Source: an uncultured Acidobacteriota bacterium (GTDB lineage: Bacteria; Acidobacteriota; Blastocatellia; Pyrinomonadales; Pyrinomonadaceae). Taken from it: 7,101 nt of DNA. Positions 1 to 6,352 of this stretch are shown piece by piece (within the stretch, counting starts at the first letter, position 1; the number at the start of each line of letters is the position of its first letter). The DNA lies in assembly GCA_902826385.1 (NCBI GenBank), contig CADEEU010000191.1, positions 1 to 7,101 of the forward strand, written 5' to 3'. A model generated the notes under the pieces. The model had not been told where the DNA came from and ran no database searches. It saw nothing but the letters and a program-made list of their open reading frames with translations. The position numbers and the translations under genes are program-made.

Positions 1-3000
1 GGTTTCGAGCCGTTACGCCGAATCCGAATTCGTCCGAAGGCCGTTCGAGCGGCGGGCAAATTCAGCTTGGCACGCGGAGCGGCTCCAATGAATTTCACGG
101 CAGTTTGCGAGAATATTTCCGCACGGACAAAACCGCGGCCAACACATTTTTCAACAATCGCAACGGCATCGAGCGGCCGCGTTTGCAGCGGCATCAGTTC
201 GGCGGAAGCCTCGGCGGACCGCTGCCATTTCCTAATCTGGGCGAAACGAACGGCCCGCTTTTCAAAAGTGGAAAGGACCGGCTGTTTTTCTTTTTCGATT
301 ACGAAGGACGCCGCGACGATTCCGAAGTTTCGCGGGCTCGCGTCGTCCCGCTTCAGCACGTTCGCGAAGGGCGCATAGCCTACATGAATAACGCTCCGGG
401 CTGCGCGGCGATACCGGTCACGCAGATCAGGCTGGACCGAAATCCGCAGTGCATTTCTTTCGCATCGACGGCACTGTCGGCTTCGCTCGATCCGCGCGGA
501 ACGGGCGTCAACCAGCAGCTCTTGTCGTTTATCAACAGCCGCTATCCGGTCGCCAACGACCCGAGCGGCGGCAACGGGCTAAACTCTGGGCTGGTGCGTT
601 TTAATGCCCCCGTTACGTTAAGCTACGACACCTACACCACGCGTATCGACGGCAATATTAACGACCGGCAGCGAGCGTTCGGCCGATTGACGCTGACGAG
701 AAATAACCAGACAAACCAGGAAGCACTTTTCCCCGGCGACCCGGACAGCGAAAAGCTGATAGATAAAAGTTATCAGCTAGTCGGCGGACACACGTGGGCG
801 ATCTCGTCATCTCTAACAAATCAATTCACGGTCGGTGTTTCGCGGCAGATTTGGGATTTTCCGGTTCCTGCCTCGGCGGCGTACCCGACCGAGTTCACGT
901 TGGGGCCGTTTGGCGATCCGTTTGCCGAAACCAGCTTTCAGAACCGCGATGTGATCGTGCCGACAATACGCAACGACACAACGCTGGCGTTCGGCGATCA
1001 CACGTTTCTGTTCGGCGGCCAGTTCAAACCGATCAGGCAGAAATCTACGCTGATCAACGATCTCAATTTTGCCACGATCGGTCTTGGCGGCAACACGAAT
1101 GCCCTGAATTCGGGTCTTCGTCCGACGGACATTCGCACCAACAGCACGACCGCGCAAAGTAACTGGGACACCACATATGCTTTGATGCTTGGACGTTTGG
1201 CGCAGCTGAATACAAACTTTGTTTATGACGTTGCGGGCAATCCGCGGCCGCTGGGCACCGGAAAGGCACGTGATTATGTTTATAACGAATACGAGCTTTA
1301 CGTTCAGGACAACTGGAAGCTGCGAAGCGATCTGACCGTCAATCTCGGCGTTCGCTGGCATTTTTATCCGGCACCGTATGAAAAGAACGGCTTCCAGGCC
1401 GGGAACGATGTCGATTTTGACGAGCTGATACGGATACGCACCGCAAACGGGCTTGCCGGCATCAGCGGTGACGACGCTGAGCCGCTGCTTCAGTACAACC
1501 TGATCGGCAAGGCGAATGACGGCCGCCCGCTGTACGAGACCGACCGGAATAATTTTGCTCCGCGGTTCGGGTTTGCGTGGAACCCGTCGTTCGATGGCGG
1601 AGTCCTGGGCACGTTGTTCGGCGATCGCAGGACCGTGCTTCGCGGCGGAGCTTCGCAGGTGTTCGACCGCGTCGGCGGTGCGTTGACGTTCATCCAGGAC
1701 CAGGGTTCGTATATCTTCGATAATCAGGTGTCACGAGCATTCGGTTCCCTGAATCCGCGCACCTCACTGTTGAACGATCCACGGTTTTCGGCCATCAATA
1801 CGCTGCCTGTACAAAACACCGCACCGATCAGCACGCGGCCGTTTACGCCGGACCCGTTCGGACAGGCTTCGGGGCAATTCAACTACACGGTCGCACAGAA
1901 TTTTGAAGTTCCCTTTGCGTATCAGTGGAGCTTCGGCATGCAGCGTGAGCTTCCGGGCAATATGCTGCTCGACGTTTCTTACGTCGGTCGGAGAGGGAAG
2001 AAGTTGTTCGCTCAATCGGACGCGGCTCAGATCGTGGATTTTCGCGACACCGCGTCGGGACAATTCATGCTGGCGGCGTTTAACAACGTGCAGGGCCAAT
2101 TGCAGGCAGGCTCGGCACTGACCGCCCAGCCGTGGATAGAAAATCAGGTCGGACGAATGGCGTTGCAAAACTACGGGCTGACTTGTACGCAGATCGGGCA
2201 AACATTCTTAGGCTTTACGCCGCCGAATTGTACGTCGCTGCTTGCCGATCCAAGTTTCGGGCTGGTTTCGGGCTTGCTTGAAACGGGCGGAACTGCGGAT
2301 ACGGTGAACAGCCTGTTCGCGAATGCTCTGCTCGATTCGAACGTCGGCCTCGGACGCCAGTTCGCGACCAACGCTTTCATTACAAATCAAGGTGCGTCAC
2401 AGTACGACGGTTTGCTGATCAGTTTGCGCAAGCGTTTTTCACGCGGTTTTCAGTACGATGTGAACTATACGTGGTCGCACTCCATCGACAACCAGTCAAG
2501 CGTCGCAAACGCTACGGTCGGCGGCCTGGTTTACAACGCCTTCGATCGAACGGCGGGACGAGGCAATGCCGATTTCGACATTCGCCACCTGTTCAACGCG
2601 AACGGATTTTGGGAACCGCCGTTAGGTCGCGGACGTGCGATTGGCGGCAACATTCCGAAGTGGGCCAACGTGTTTGTAGGTGGTTGGACCGTCGCGGGAA
2701 TCTTTACGGCCCGCAGCGGTTTGCCGGATACCGCATTCTCCGGTGCGTATTCGGTCAGCTATTTGACGCCCGACCTCGAAGGCGTTCCGCCCGTGCTCGT
2801 AAATGGGGCCAACACTAATTTTGCGGTCAACATCCGTAACGTTGGTGACGGCATTCAATATTTTGCGGACCCGGCGGCGGTGCAGGCGGCGTTCCGATAT
2901 CCGCGTCACGGCGAGATCGGCAACCGCAACCTTTTCCGCAGTGAATCGTTCTGGAACATCGACATGGTCCTTTCGAAACGGTTCGGAATGCCGTGGGGCG

Positions 3001-3161
3001 AAAACCACAATCTTACGTTTCGTGCCGAGGCTTACAACCTGACGAATAACAACGTCTTCGCTCCGCCGGACCTGACTTTCAATTCGGGTACGTTTGGACG
3101 GATAACGGCTGTACAAAGCGCGGCGAGAGTGCTGCAGTTTGCGCTCCGTTACGATTTTTGA
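1..3161 (+). CDS. TonB-dependent receptor, Oar-like, 5'-truncated by the window edge
   Basis: This is an outer-membrane beta-barrel of the large carboxypeptidase-regulatory-domain/TonB-receptor type (Oar-like), which in Acidobacteriota is thought to import or bind large substrates using TonB energy. The reading frame is open from base 3, so the gene starts upstream; a TTG at 105 is internal. 1052 residues are visible. Residues 15-34 carry the plug signature (SSGGQIQLGTRSGSNEFHG), followed by an NTFFNNRN block, QFGGSLGGPL, and FFFFDYEGRR. Barrel-type blocks follow, including YQWSFGMQRELPGN, DVSYVGRRGKKL, QYDVNYTWSHSIDN, FDIRHLFNANGFW and GGWTVAGIFTARSGLP. The protein ends in LQFALRYDF; a terminal Phe is the usual signal for outer-membrane barrel assembly. 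The signal peptide, the carboxypeptidase-like domain and the TonB box lie outside the window. Only four Cys are present, in two pairs (134/150 and 728/743). The substrate cannot be told. No frameshift is seen, and a terminator follows 37 bases after the stop. Confidence 0.93.
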   Translation, partial: FRAVTPNPNSSEGRSSGGQIQLGTRSGSNEFHGSLREYFRTDKTAANTFFNNRNGIERPRLQRHQFGGSLGGPLPFPNLGETNGPLFKSGKDRLFFFFDYEGRRDDSEVSRARVVPLQHVREGRIAYMNNAPGCAAIPVTQIRLDRNPQCISFASTALSASLDPRGTGVNQQLLSFINSRYPVANDPSGGNGLNSGLVRFNAPVTLSYDTYTTRIDGNINDRQRAFGRLTLTRNNQTNQEALFPGDPDSEKLIDKSYQLVGGHTWAISSSLTNQFTVGVSRQIWDFPVPASAAYPTEFTLGPFGDPFAETSFQNRDVIVPTIRNDTTLAFGDHTFLFGGQFKPIRQKSTLINDLNFATIGLGGNTNALNSGLRPTDIRTNSTTAQSNWDTTYALMLGRLAQLNTNFVYDVAGNPRPLGTGKARDYVYNEYELYVQDNWKLRSDLTVNLGVRWHFYPAPYEKNGFQAGNDVDFDELIRIRTANGLAGISGDDAEPLLQYNLIGKANDGRPLYETDRNNFAPRFGFAWNPSFDGGVLGTLFGDRRTVLRGGASQVFDRVGGALTFIQDQGSYIFDNQVSRAFGSLNPRTSLLNDPRFSAINTLPVQNTAPISTRPFTPDPFGQASGQFNYTVAQNFEVPFAYQWSFGMQRELPGNMLLDVSYVGRRGKKLFAQSDAAQIVDFRDTASGQFMLAAFNNVQGQLQAGSALTAQPWIENQVGRMALQNYGLTCTQIGQTFLGFTPPNCTSLLADPSFGLVSGLLETGGTADTVNSLFANALLDSNVGLGRQFATNAFITNQGASQYDGLLISLRKRFSRGFQYDVNYTWSHSIDNQSSVANATVGGLVYNAFDRTAGRGNADFDIRHLFNANGFWEPPLGRGRAIGGNIPKWANVFVGGWTVAGIFTARSGLPDTAFSGAYSVSYLTPDLEGVPPVLVNGANTNFAVNIRNVGDGIQYFADPAAVQAAFRYPRHGEIGNRNLFRSESFWNIDMVLSKRFGMPWGENHNLTFRAEAYNLTNNNVFAPPDLTFNSGTFGRITAVQSAARVLQFALRYDF

Positions 3162-3198
3162 TCGCCCACACGCGATTAGTTTGTTCCTTACACACTTT

Positions 3199-3226
3199 GC
3201 CTCCGGTTTCGGCCCGGGGGCTTTTT
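3199..3226 (+). terminator. Intrinsic terminator of the TonB receptor gene
   Basis: GCCTCCGG (3199-3206) pairs with CCGGGGGC (3214-3221), giving an 8-bp stem with one G-U pair and a 7-base loop. Five T (3222-3226) follow directly. It lies 37 bases after the receptor stop codon and separates the receptor from the permease, so the permease needs its own promoter. Confidence 0.85.
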
Positions 3227-3256
3227 AATGTATCCGGGTGGAAAGGTTGACTACGG

Positions 3257-3274
3257 ACGGTTCGTCACAACCGT
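3257..3274 (+). promoter_or_regulatory. Candidate operator dyad upstream of the permease
   Basis: ACGGTT (3257-3262) and AACCGT (3269-3274) form a perfect 6-bp inverted repeat with a 6-base spacer. It occupies the -35 region and touches the -10 element of the next promoter, where no good -35 hexamer is visible at normal spacing. A regulator binding here is an inference; the dyad itself is seen directly. Confidence 0.4.
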
Positions 3275-3282
3275 GTTAGACT
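3274..3282 (+). promoter_or_regulatory. Extended -10 promoter, probably giving a leaderless mRNA
   Basis: TGT-TAGACT fits an extended -10 (TGN plus TANNNT). Seven bases separate it from the ATG at 3290, so transcription would start at or next to the A of the start codon. No Shine-Dalgarno sequence precedes this ATG. A TTGACT at 3247-3252 lies 24 bases from the -10, too far for a normal -35. Confidence 0.5.
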
Positions 3283-3289
3283 TTACCGA

Positions 3290-4117
3290 ATGTCGCCGAC
3301 ATCCCTCATTATTCTCATTATTTTATTTTTCGCTATCAGTCTTGTCGGGGTAGTTACGGGGAGTAATTCGTTGATCACGGTGCCGGTAATGTTTCAGCTC
3401 GGTGTCGATGAAAAAGTGGCGGTGGCGACGAATATGTTTGGGCTGACGTTTATGGCGATCGGCGGGACGATACCGTTTGTACGGCAATCTCGAATCGACT
3501 ACCGGAAAGTTTCGCCGCTTATTGTGCTGACGCTGATCGGTTCGGCTTTAGGAGCGGTTTTGGTCGGCCTGATAACGAATGCGGGGTTAAAGCTGGTTGT
3601 TTCTGTGGCGATGATTGCAGTCGCGGTCTTTACGTTGTTCAGGCGCGAGGGGCAGAAAGAGACCGCGCCGCGGGCTGACGGTTACGACGGGACAATTGAA
3701 ACTCACGAACTAAAATCCCCGGCTGCTGCGGCTCCCGGTTCGGACGGGGCAGCGGTGAGGGTTGTACTGGTTTATTCACTTACGTTTATTTTGGCGATCT
3801 ACGGCGGGCTTTACAGCGGCGGATATGTGACGATACTGACCGCCGTTCTGGTTGCGTTTTTCCCGATGCCGTTCGGCGAAGCGGTCGGGTCGACCAAACT
3901 GATAAATGTTTTCTCGTCGCTGATCGCAACCGTAATTTTTGCCTGGCAGGGATTGATAGATTATAAGCTCGGCATCATCCTTGCCGTTACGATGTTTGTC
4001 GGCGCATACATCGGCGCTCACTTTGCGTCCCGTATGGACGAGACGTGGCTGCGTAGAATATTTCTTTTCACCGTTGTTCTGCTTGCCGCTAAAATGCTCT
4101 TCGATCTTTTCGGATAA
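3290..4117 (+). CDS. TauE/SafE-family membrane permease (sulfite exporter-like)
   Basis: A 275-residue polytopic inner-membrane protein of the TauE/SafE (former DUF81) family, whose members export or import sulfite, sulfoacetate and other small anions. The family's two-fold repeat is visible. Repeat 1 has GSNSLITVPVMFQLGV followed by AVATNMFGL (residues 24-52); repeat 2 has GGLYSGGYVTILTAVLV followed by GEAVGSTKLINVFSSL (172-211). It ends with GAYIGAHFASRM and LRRIFLFTVVLLAAKM, the usual C-terminal pattern. About eight hydrophobic segments can be drawn. A hydrophilic linker of roughly 40 residues (118-156), rich in charged residues and Ala, joins the halves. Length is normal for the family. 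The ATG at 3290 fits the N-terminal membrane segment; no ribosome binding site is seen, and a -10 element sits just upstream. The substrate is unknown: no sulfur-metabolism gene is in the window. Confidence 0.88.
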   Translation: MSPTSLIILIILFFAISLVGVVTGSNSLITVPVMFQLGVDEKVAVATNMFGLTFMAIGGTIPFVRQSRIDYRKVSPLIVLTLIGSALGAVLVGLITNAGLKLVVSVAMIAVAVFTLFRREGQKETAPRADGYDGTIETHELKSPAAAAPGSDGAAVRVVLVYSLTFILAIYGGLYSGGYVTILTAVLVAFFPMPFGEAVGSTKLINVFSSLIATVIFAWQGLIDYKLGIILAVTMFVGAYIGAHFASRMDETWLRRIFLFTVVLLAAKMLFDLFG

Positions 4118-4124
4118 CCGAAAA
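4107..4124. other. Small hairpin between convergent genes
   Basis: TTTTCGG (4107-4113) and CCGAAAA (4118-4124) form a perfect 7-bp inverted repeat around a 4-base loop that includes the permease stop codon. The stem has only three G-C pairs. It could help to end transcription of the two convergent genes, but it lacks a clean T run beyond the stem in either direction. Confidence 0.35.
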
Positions 4125-4144
4125 TCAAATCCTTCAGGAAACTC

Positions 4145-5623
4145 TTATTCTACGGGCGGTTTCGATTTGTTGTCGGCGCGTTTTGCCGGAGCGGATTTCC
4201 TGGGGACGGTTGCCGGCGGCCCGGTCGTGTTTGCGGCCGGTTGGGTCGGTTTGTCTGCGGGTGGTCTTACCGCTGTGTTTGCCGGCGGAGCAGTTTGCGT
4301 GTTTGTGTTAGCGGCCGGCGTCTTCGGTGTCGGCGAAGGCTTGGCTTGAGTGTCGGTGTTGGCGGGAACGGGAACAAGGATCACGCCCGAGTCGTTCGGC
4401 ATGAACGGGCTTCCGGTGTTCGGGTCGATGTAGACCTGGTTGCCGCCCGGTGGAATATAGGTCGGCACGGGAGCTCCCGGCGGCGGTGCTCCAGTGGCCC
4501 ACGGATTATAACTGTCACCGCCGGGCAGCGTTTGCGGCGGCTGTGAGACGATGTCGCCTTCGGTCATCGATCCCGGAATAGAGCCGGGCATCGAGATCAG
4601 GTTTTGTTCTTCGGCTCCCGTTGCCGGATTGATCGGCTGAACGGGCAGGCCGTTTGCGTCAGGCTGCAATTGCGTCAGTGGGATAGTCTGTTTGCTGGAA
4701 GTTGCATAAATAAGCGCGGCGGCCAGCAGGCCAATTGCAGCCACGACACCTACCGCAGTCTTCCAAAAGCTTCCGCTCGAAGCCGTTCCCGCGACGGCCT
4801 TATCCAAATCCTCGGCGAATTCGGCAGCGGTCTGATGTCTGGCGTCCGGGTCTTTTGCAAGAGCTTTTCTTATCACTGCTTCGAGCGGCTGCGATACGTC
4901 CCTGCGATGCTCACGTAACGCCGGTACTTCATCCTCGGCGTGCTTGAGCATTACGTCGGTCGGCGTTTCGCCGCGGAACGGGACTTCGCCGGCGAGCATT
5001 TGGTAAAAAATGATTCCGAGACTGTAAATGTCCGACCGGCCATCGACCAAGCTTAAGCCCGAGAAATTTTCAGGAGCAAGATATGCGACATTAACGGGCG
5101 ACCGTTCGTCACGATCTGGGTTGCGGCCGGTGTCCGCGGGTTCGAAATCGAAAACCTTTACCGAGGCAGAGTCGGTTGTGTTTGAAACAAGAATGCTGTC
5201 GGGCGTCAGGCTGCCGTGGATGAAGCCGTTTTCGTGGGCGGTGTTTAACGCTTCGGCAATCTGCCTTGCGATCGCGGTCGCTCGCTGGACCGAAAACTGG
5301 CCGCCTATTCCGATGGAATTCTTAAGCGGCTCGCCGTCGAACCCTTCGTAAACGACGTAGTGAGATTCGTCCTTGTTCGCCCCAAAATCATTAGCCGCAA
5401 GGATGTACGGATTGGAAAGTGCCGTGGCGGAGCGGGCTTCGGCCGTGAACTGGTCGCGGATGTTTTCATCCAACGCCAACGCACGCGGCAGCACCTTCAG
5501 CGTGACCGGTTTGTCCATGAACAAATGCCGCCCGCGATAAAAATCGCCCACCTCGCCGCTCCGCAGCAGCGAATCAAGCCTGTATTTCTCGGCGACAACG
5601 GTTCCTGTTAACTGTTCGGCCAT
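4145..5623 (-). CDS. Membrane-anchored Ser/Thr kinase homologue, predicted pseudokinase
   Basis: 492 residues: an N-terminal Hanks-type kinase fold (about 10-278), one transmembrane segment (about 287-308), and a 180-residue Pro/Thr/Asn/Ala-rich tail predicted to lie outside the cytoplasmic membrane. Fold landmarks are present: partial glycine loop LRSGEVGDFY (20-29, first Gly replaced by Arg), Lys43 in VTLKVL, helix-C Glu62, APE at 183-185, DIYSLG at 198-203, and Arg262. The catalytic loop is broken. Where active kinases have HRDLKPEN, this protein has HGSLTPDS (136-143), so the base Asp, the Lys and the Mg-binding Asn are all lost. DFG has become DFE (159-161). Such proteins normally act as binding or scaffold modules, not phosphotransferases. 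The ATG at 5623 fits the family N-terminus (LTGTVVAEKYRL); no Shine-Dalgarno is seen. No PASTA, TPR or other known sensor domain is recognised in the tail. The reading frame is intact, which argues against decay. Confidence 0.85.
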   Translation of the reverse strand: MAEQLTGTVVAEKYRLDSLLRSGEVGDFYRGRHLFMDKPVTLKVLPRALALDENIRDQFTAEARSATALSNPYILAANDFGANKDESHYVVYEGFDGEPLKNSIGIGGQFSVQRATAIARQIAEALNTAHENGFIHGSLTPDSILVSNTTDSASVKVFDFEPADTGRNPDRDERSPVNVAYLAPENFSGLSLVDGRSDIYSLGIIFYQMLAGEVPFRGETPTDVMLKHAEDEVPALREHRRDVSQPLEAVIRKALAKDPDARHQTAAEFAEDLDKAVAGTASSGSFWKTAVGVVAAIGLLAAALIYATSSKQTIPLTQLQPDANGLPVQPINPATGAEEQNLISMPGSIPGSMTEGDIVSQPPQTLPGGDSYNPWATGAPPPGAPVPTYIPPGGNQVYIDPNTGSPFMPNDSGVILVPVPANTDTQAKPSPTPKTPAANTNTQTAPPANTAVRPPADKPTQPAANTTGPPATVPRKSAPAKRADNKSKPPVE

Positions 5624-5628
5624 CTATG

Positions 5629-5634
5629 ATTAGA
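5629..5634 (-). promoter_or_regulatory. Possible -10 element of the pseudokinase gene
   Basis: Read on the minus strand this is TCTAAT, five of six matches to TATAAT, ending five bases before the ATG. No Shine-Dalgarno is present, so a leaderless or nearly leaderless transcript is possible. The nearest -35-like hexamer, TTGCAA, lies 20 bases away, which is longer than usual. Confidence 0.3.
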
Positions 5635-5677
5635 ACGGAATCAACCGCTCGGGGTTGCAAATATTGATTATTCTTCT

Positions 5678-5759
5678 TTTGCGAAATTTGCGGCCTTTGC
5701 GTTGAAACTTCTTTTACATCTTAAGAGAATCTCACGCAAAGCTCGCGGAGAACGCAAAG
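5678..5759. repeat. Symmetrical intergenic repeat of TTTGCG / CGCAAAG units, 9-base period
   Basis: Three TTTGCG units start at 5678, 5687 and 5696. After a 33-base centre, three inverted units start at 5735 (CGCAAAG), 5744 (CGCGGAG) and 5753 (CGCAAAG). Both arms have exact 9-base spacing. The arms can fold into a long hairpin of three short stems (the middle one with G-U pairs) separated by 3x3 internal loops. From memory, intergenic repeats of this style (CTTTGCGT...CTTTGCGTGAGA) recur in several environmental phyla; I could not check copies elsewhere. It fills most of the 206-base gap between atpE and the pseudokinase gene, and no gene is seen there. Confidence 0.65.
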
Positions 5760-5771
5760 AAAGAAAAGAGG

Positions 5772-5813
5772 AAAAACGCGGACGAGGCCAGTGAAAGCCA
5801 GCGTCCGCGTTTT
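5772..5813 (-). terminator. Terminator of the atpB-atpE transcript, possibly bidirectional
   Basis: AAAACGCGGACG (5773-5784) and CGTCCGCGTTTT (5802-5813) are a perfect 12-base inverted repeat around a 17-base loop; GGC/GCC inside the loop can extend the stem. On the minus strand the GC stem is followed by five T (complement of 5772-5776). It starts 16 bases after the atpE stop codon. An 8-base segment of the loop (5785-5792) also matches, in inverted form, 5817-5824 just before the stem. Confidence 0.85.
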
Positions 5814-5829
5814 AATACTGGCCTTCGAA

Positions 5830-6141
5830 TTAAAGCTTAACGAAGACGATAAGCAGTGCGAAGAGCACGAGCGATTCGATCAGCGCCAGCGCGATGATCA
5901 TGAGCGTCTGCACGGTTCCGGCTGCACCGGGGTTGCGAGCAGCACCTTCGGCGGCACGCGAACCTACCAAACCCTGGCCGATACCGGCCAAACCGGCAGC
6001 CAAACCAAAGCCGATTCCGCCGCCGATCGCTTTTGCGGCGTCGACCGAAGACTGGTTATCGGCCGCACCCTGGGCCATTGCCGGGATCGCCATCAATGCC
6101 AACGCGAGCGTTGCATAAAAGACGTATTTCATTTTGTTCAT
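5830..6141 (-). CDS. atpE: ATP synthase F0 subunit c with N-terminal signal-like extension
   Basis: The ring-forming, ion-carrying subunit of F1F0 ATP synthase in the inner membrane, 103 residues. Helix 1 is the Gly/Ala-rich stretch 37-61 with AGLAGIGQG. The polar loop is ARNP (68-71), a variant of the usual RQP. Helix 2 (about 76-102) carries the ion-binding Glu89 in ALALIESLVLF. Residues 1-23 look like a cleavable signal peptide: basic start, hydrophobic core, and AMA before Gln24. Removal would leave 80 residues, the normal size of subunit c, with its N-terminus outside as this subunit requires. Gln56 together with Glu89-Ser90 resembles part of a sodium-binding site, but the Thr and Tyr found in well-known sodium c-rings are replaced by Leu and Phe, so the coupling ion is undecided. 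The ATG at 6141 is chosen because an AGGAG lies 9 bases upstream; the Met at residue 4 is too far from it. Followed by a terminator, not by atpF. Confidence 0.95.
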   Translation of the reverse strand: MNKMKYVFYATLALALMAIPAMAQGAADNQSSVDAAKAIGGGIGFGLAAGLAGIGQGLVGSRAAEGAARNPGAAGTVQTLMIIALALIESLVLFALLIVFVKL

Positions 6142-6150
6142 TTTGATTTT

Positions 6151-6155
6151 CTCCT
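6151..6155 (-). promoter_or_regulatory. Ribosome binding site of atpE
   Basis: Read on the minus strand this is AGGAG, 9 bases before the ATG at 6139-6141. It decides between that start and the ATG three codons further in. It is the only clear Shine-Dalgarno among the three genes whose starts are visible. Confidence 0.75.
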
Positions 6156-6242
6156 GTTCTATTCTATTTACGATTTTTCAGGAGGAATCGTTCGTTAAAC
6201 TCGCTTCTACTGCCGGTATTATTTCGCCTCGCTTCCGGTATT

Positions 6243-6274
6243 CGCTTGATTTTATACTCCCCAAGAGTCAAGCG
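6243..6274 (-). promoter_or_regulatory. Dyad with AT-rich core in the atpE leader
   Basis: CGCTTGA (6243-6249) and TCAAGCG (6268-6274) are a perfect 7-bp inverted repeat with an 18-base spacer, about 100 bases upstream of the atpE start. On the minus strand the region contains TTGACT and TATAAAAT, which resemble promoter hexamers but lie only 9 bases apart, so they cannot work as a standard pair. TATAAAAT alone might be a -10. The rest of the leader (6156-6242) shows no other clear signal and no credible gene. Confidence 0.3.
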
Positions 6275-6300
6275 CGCCTGCGTGCTGGCACATTGTTCGA

Positions 6301-6314
6301 CAAACTTAAGTTTG
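6301..6314. other. Perfect 14-base palindrome in the atpB-atpE gap
   Basis: CAAACTTAAGTTTG reads the same on both strands with no spacer. It lies between atpB and the atpE leader dyad. It could be a protein-binding site; nothing in the sequence says which protein. Confidence 0.35.
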
Positions 6315-6352
6315 CCGGACGTTTTTAATCGCAAGTTTTCAAACAATCTCCT

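Noticed and set aside
105..107. TTG as the start codon of the TonB receptor
   Set aside because: The same frame is open and in family sequence back to base 3 (plug signature SSGGQIQLGTRSGSNEF precedes it), so it is an internal Leu codon.
813..1361. 182-codon open frame on the minus strand inside the receptor gene
   Set aside because: It lies wholly antisense to a strong coding frame, resembles no family I know and has no start signals; likewise 1764-2201 and 2622-3116.
3247..3252. TTGACT as a -35 element for the permease promoter
   Set aside because: It is 24 bases from the best -10, outside the normal 16-19 range.
3981..4349. 122-codon open frame on the plus strand across the permease end and kinase tail
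   Set aside because: It overlaps two well-supported genes, and its Gly/Ala/Val-rich second half is the antisense of the Pro/Thr-rich tail codons.
5791..6198. 135-codon open frame on the plus strand over atpE
   Set aside because: Antisense to atpE, and its start lies within the terminator hairpin.
6134..6328. 64-codon plus-strand open frame, and the AGGAGG at 6180-6185 inside it
   Set aside because: The purine-rich motif is not placed before any start codon on the plus strand, and the frame begins antisense to the atpE start.
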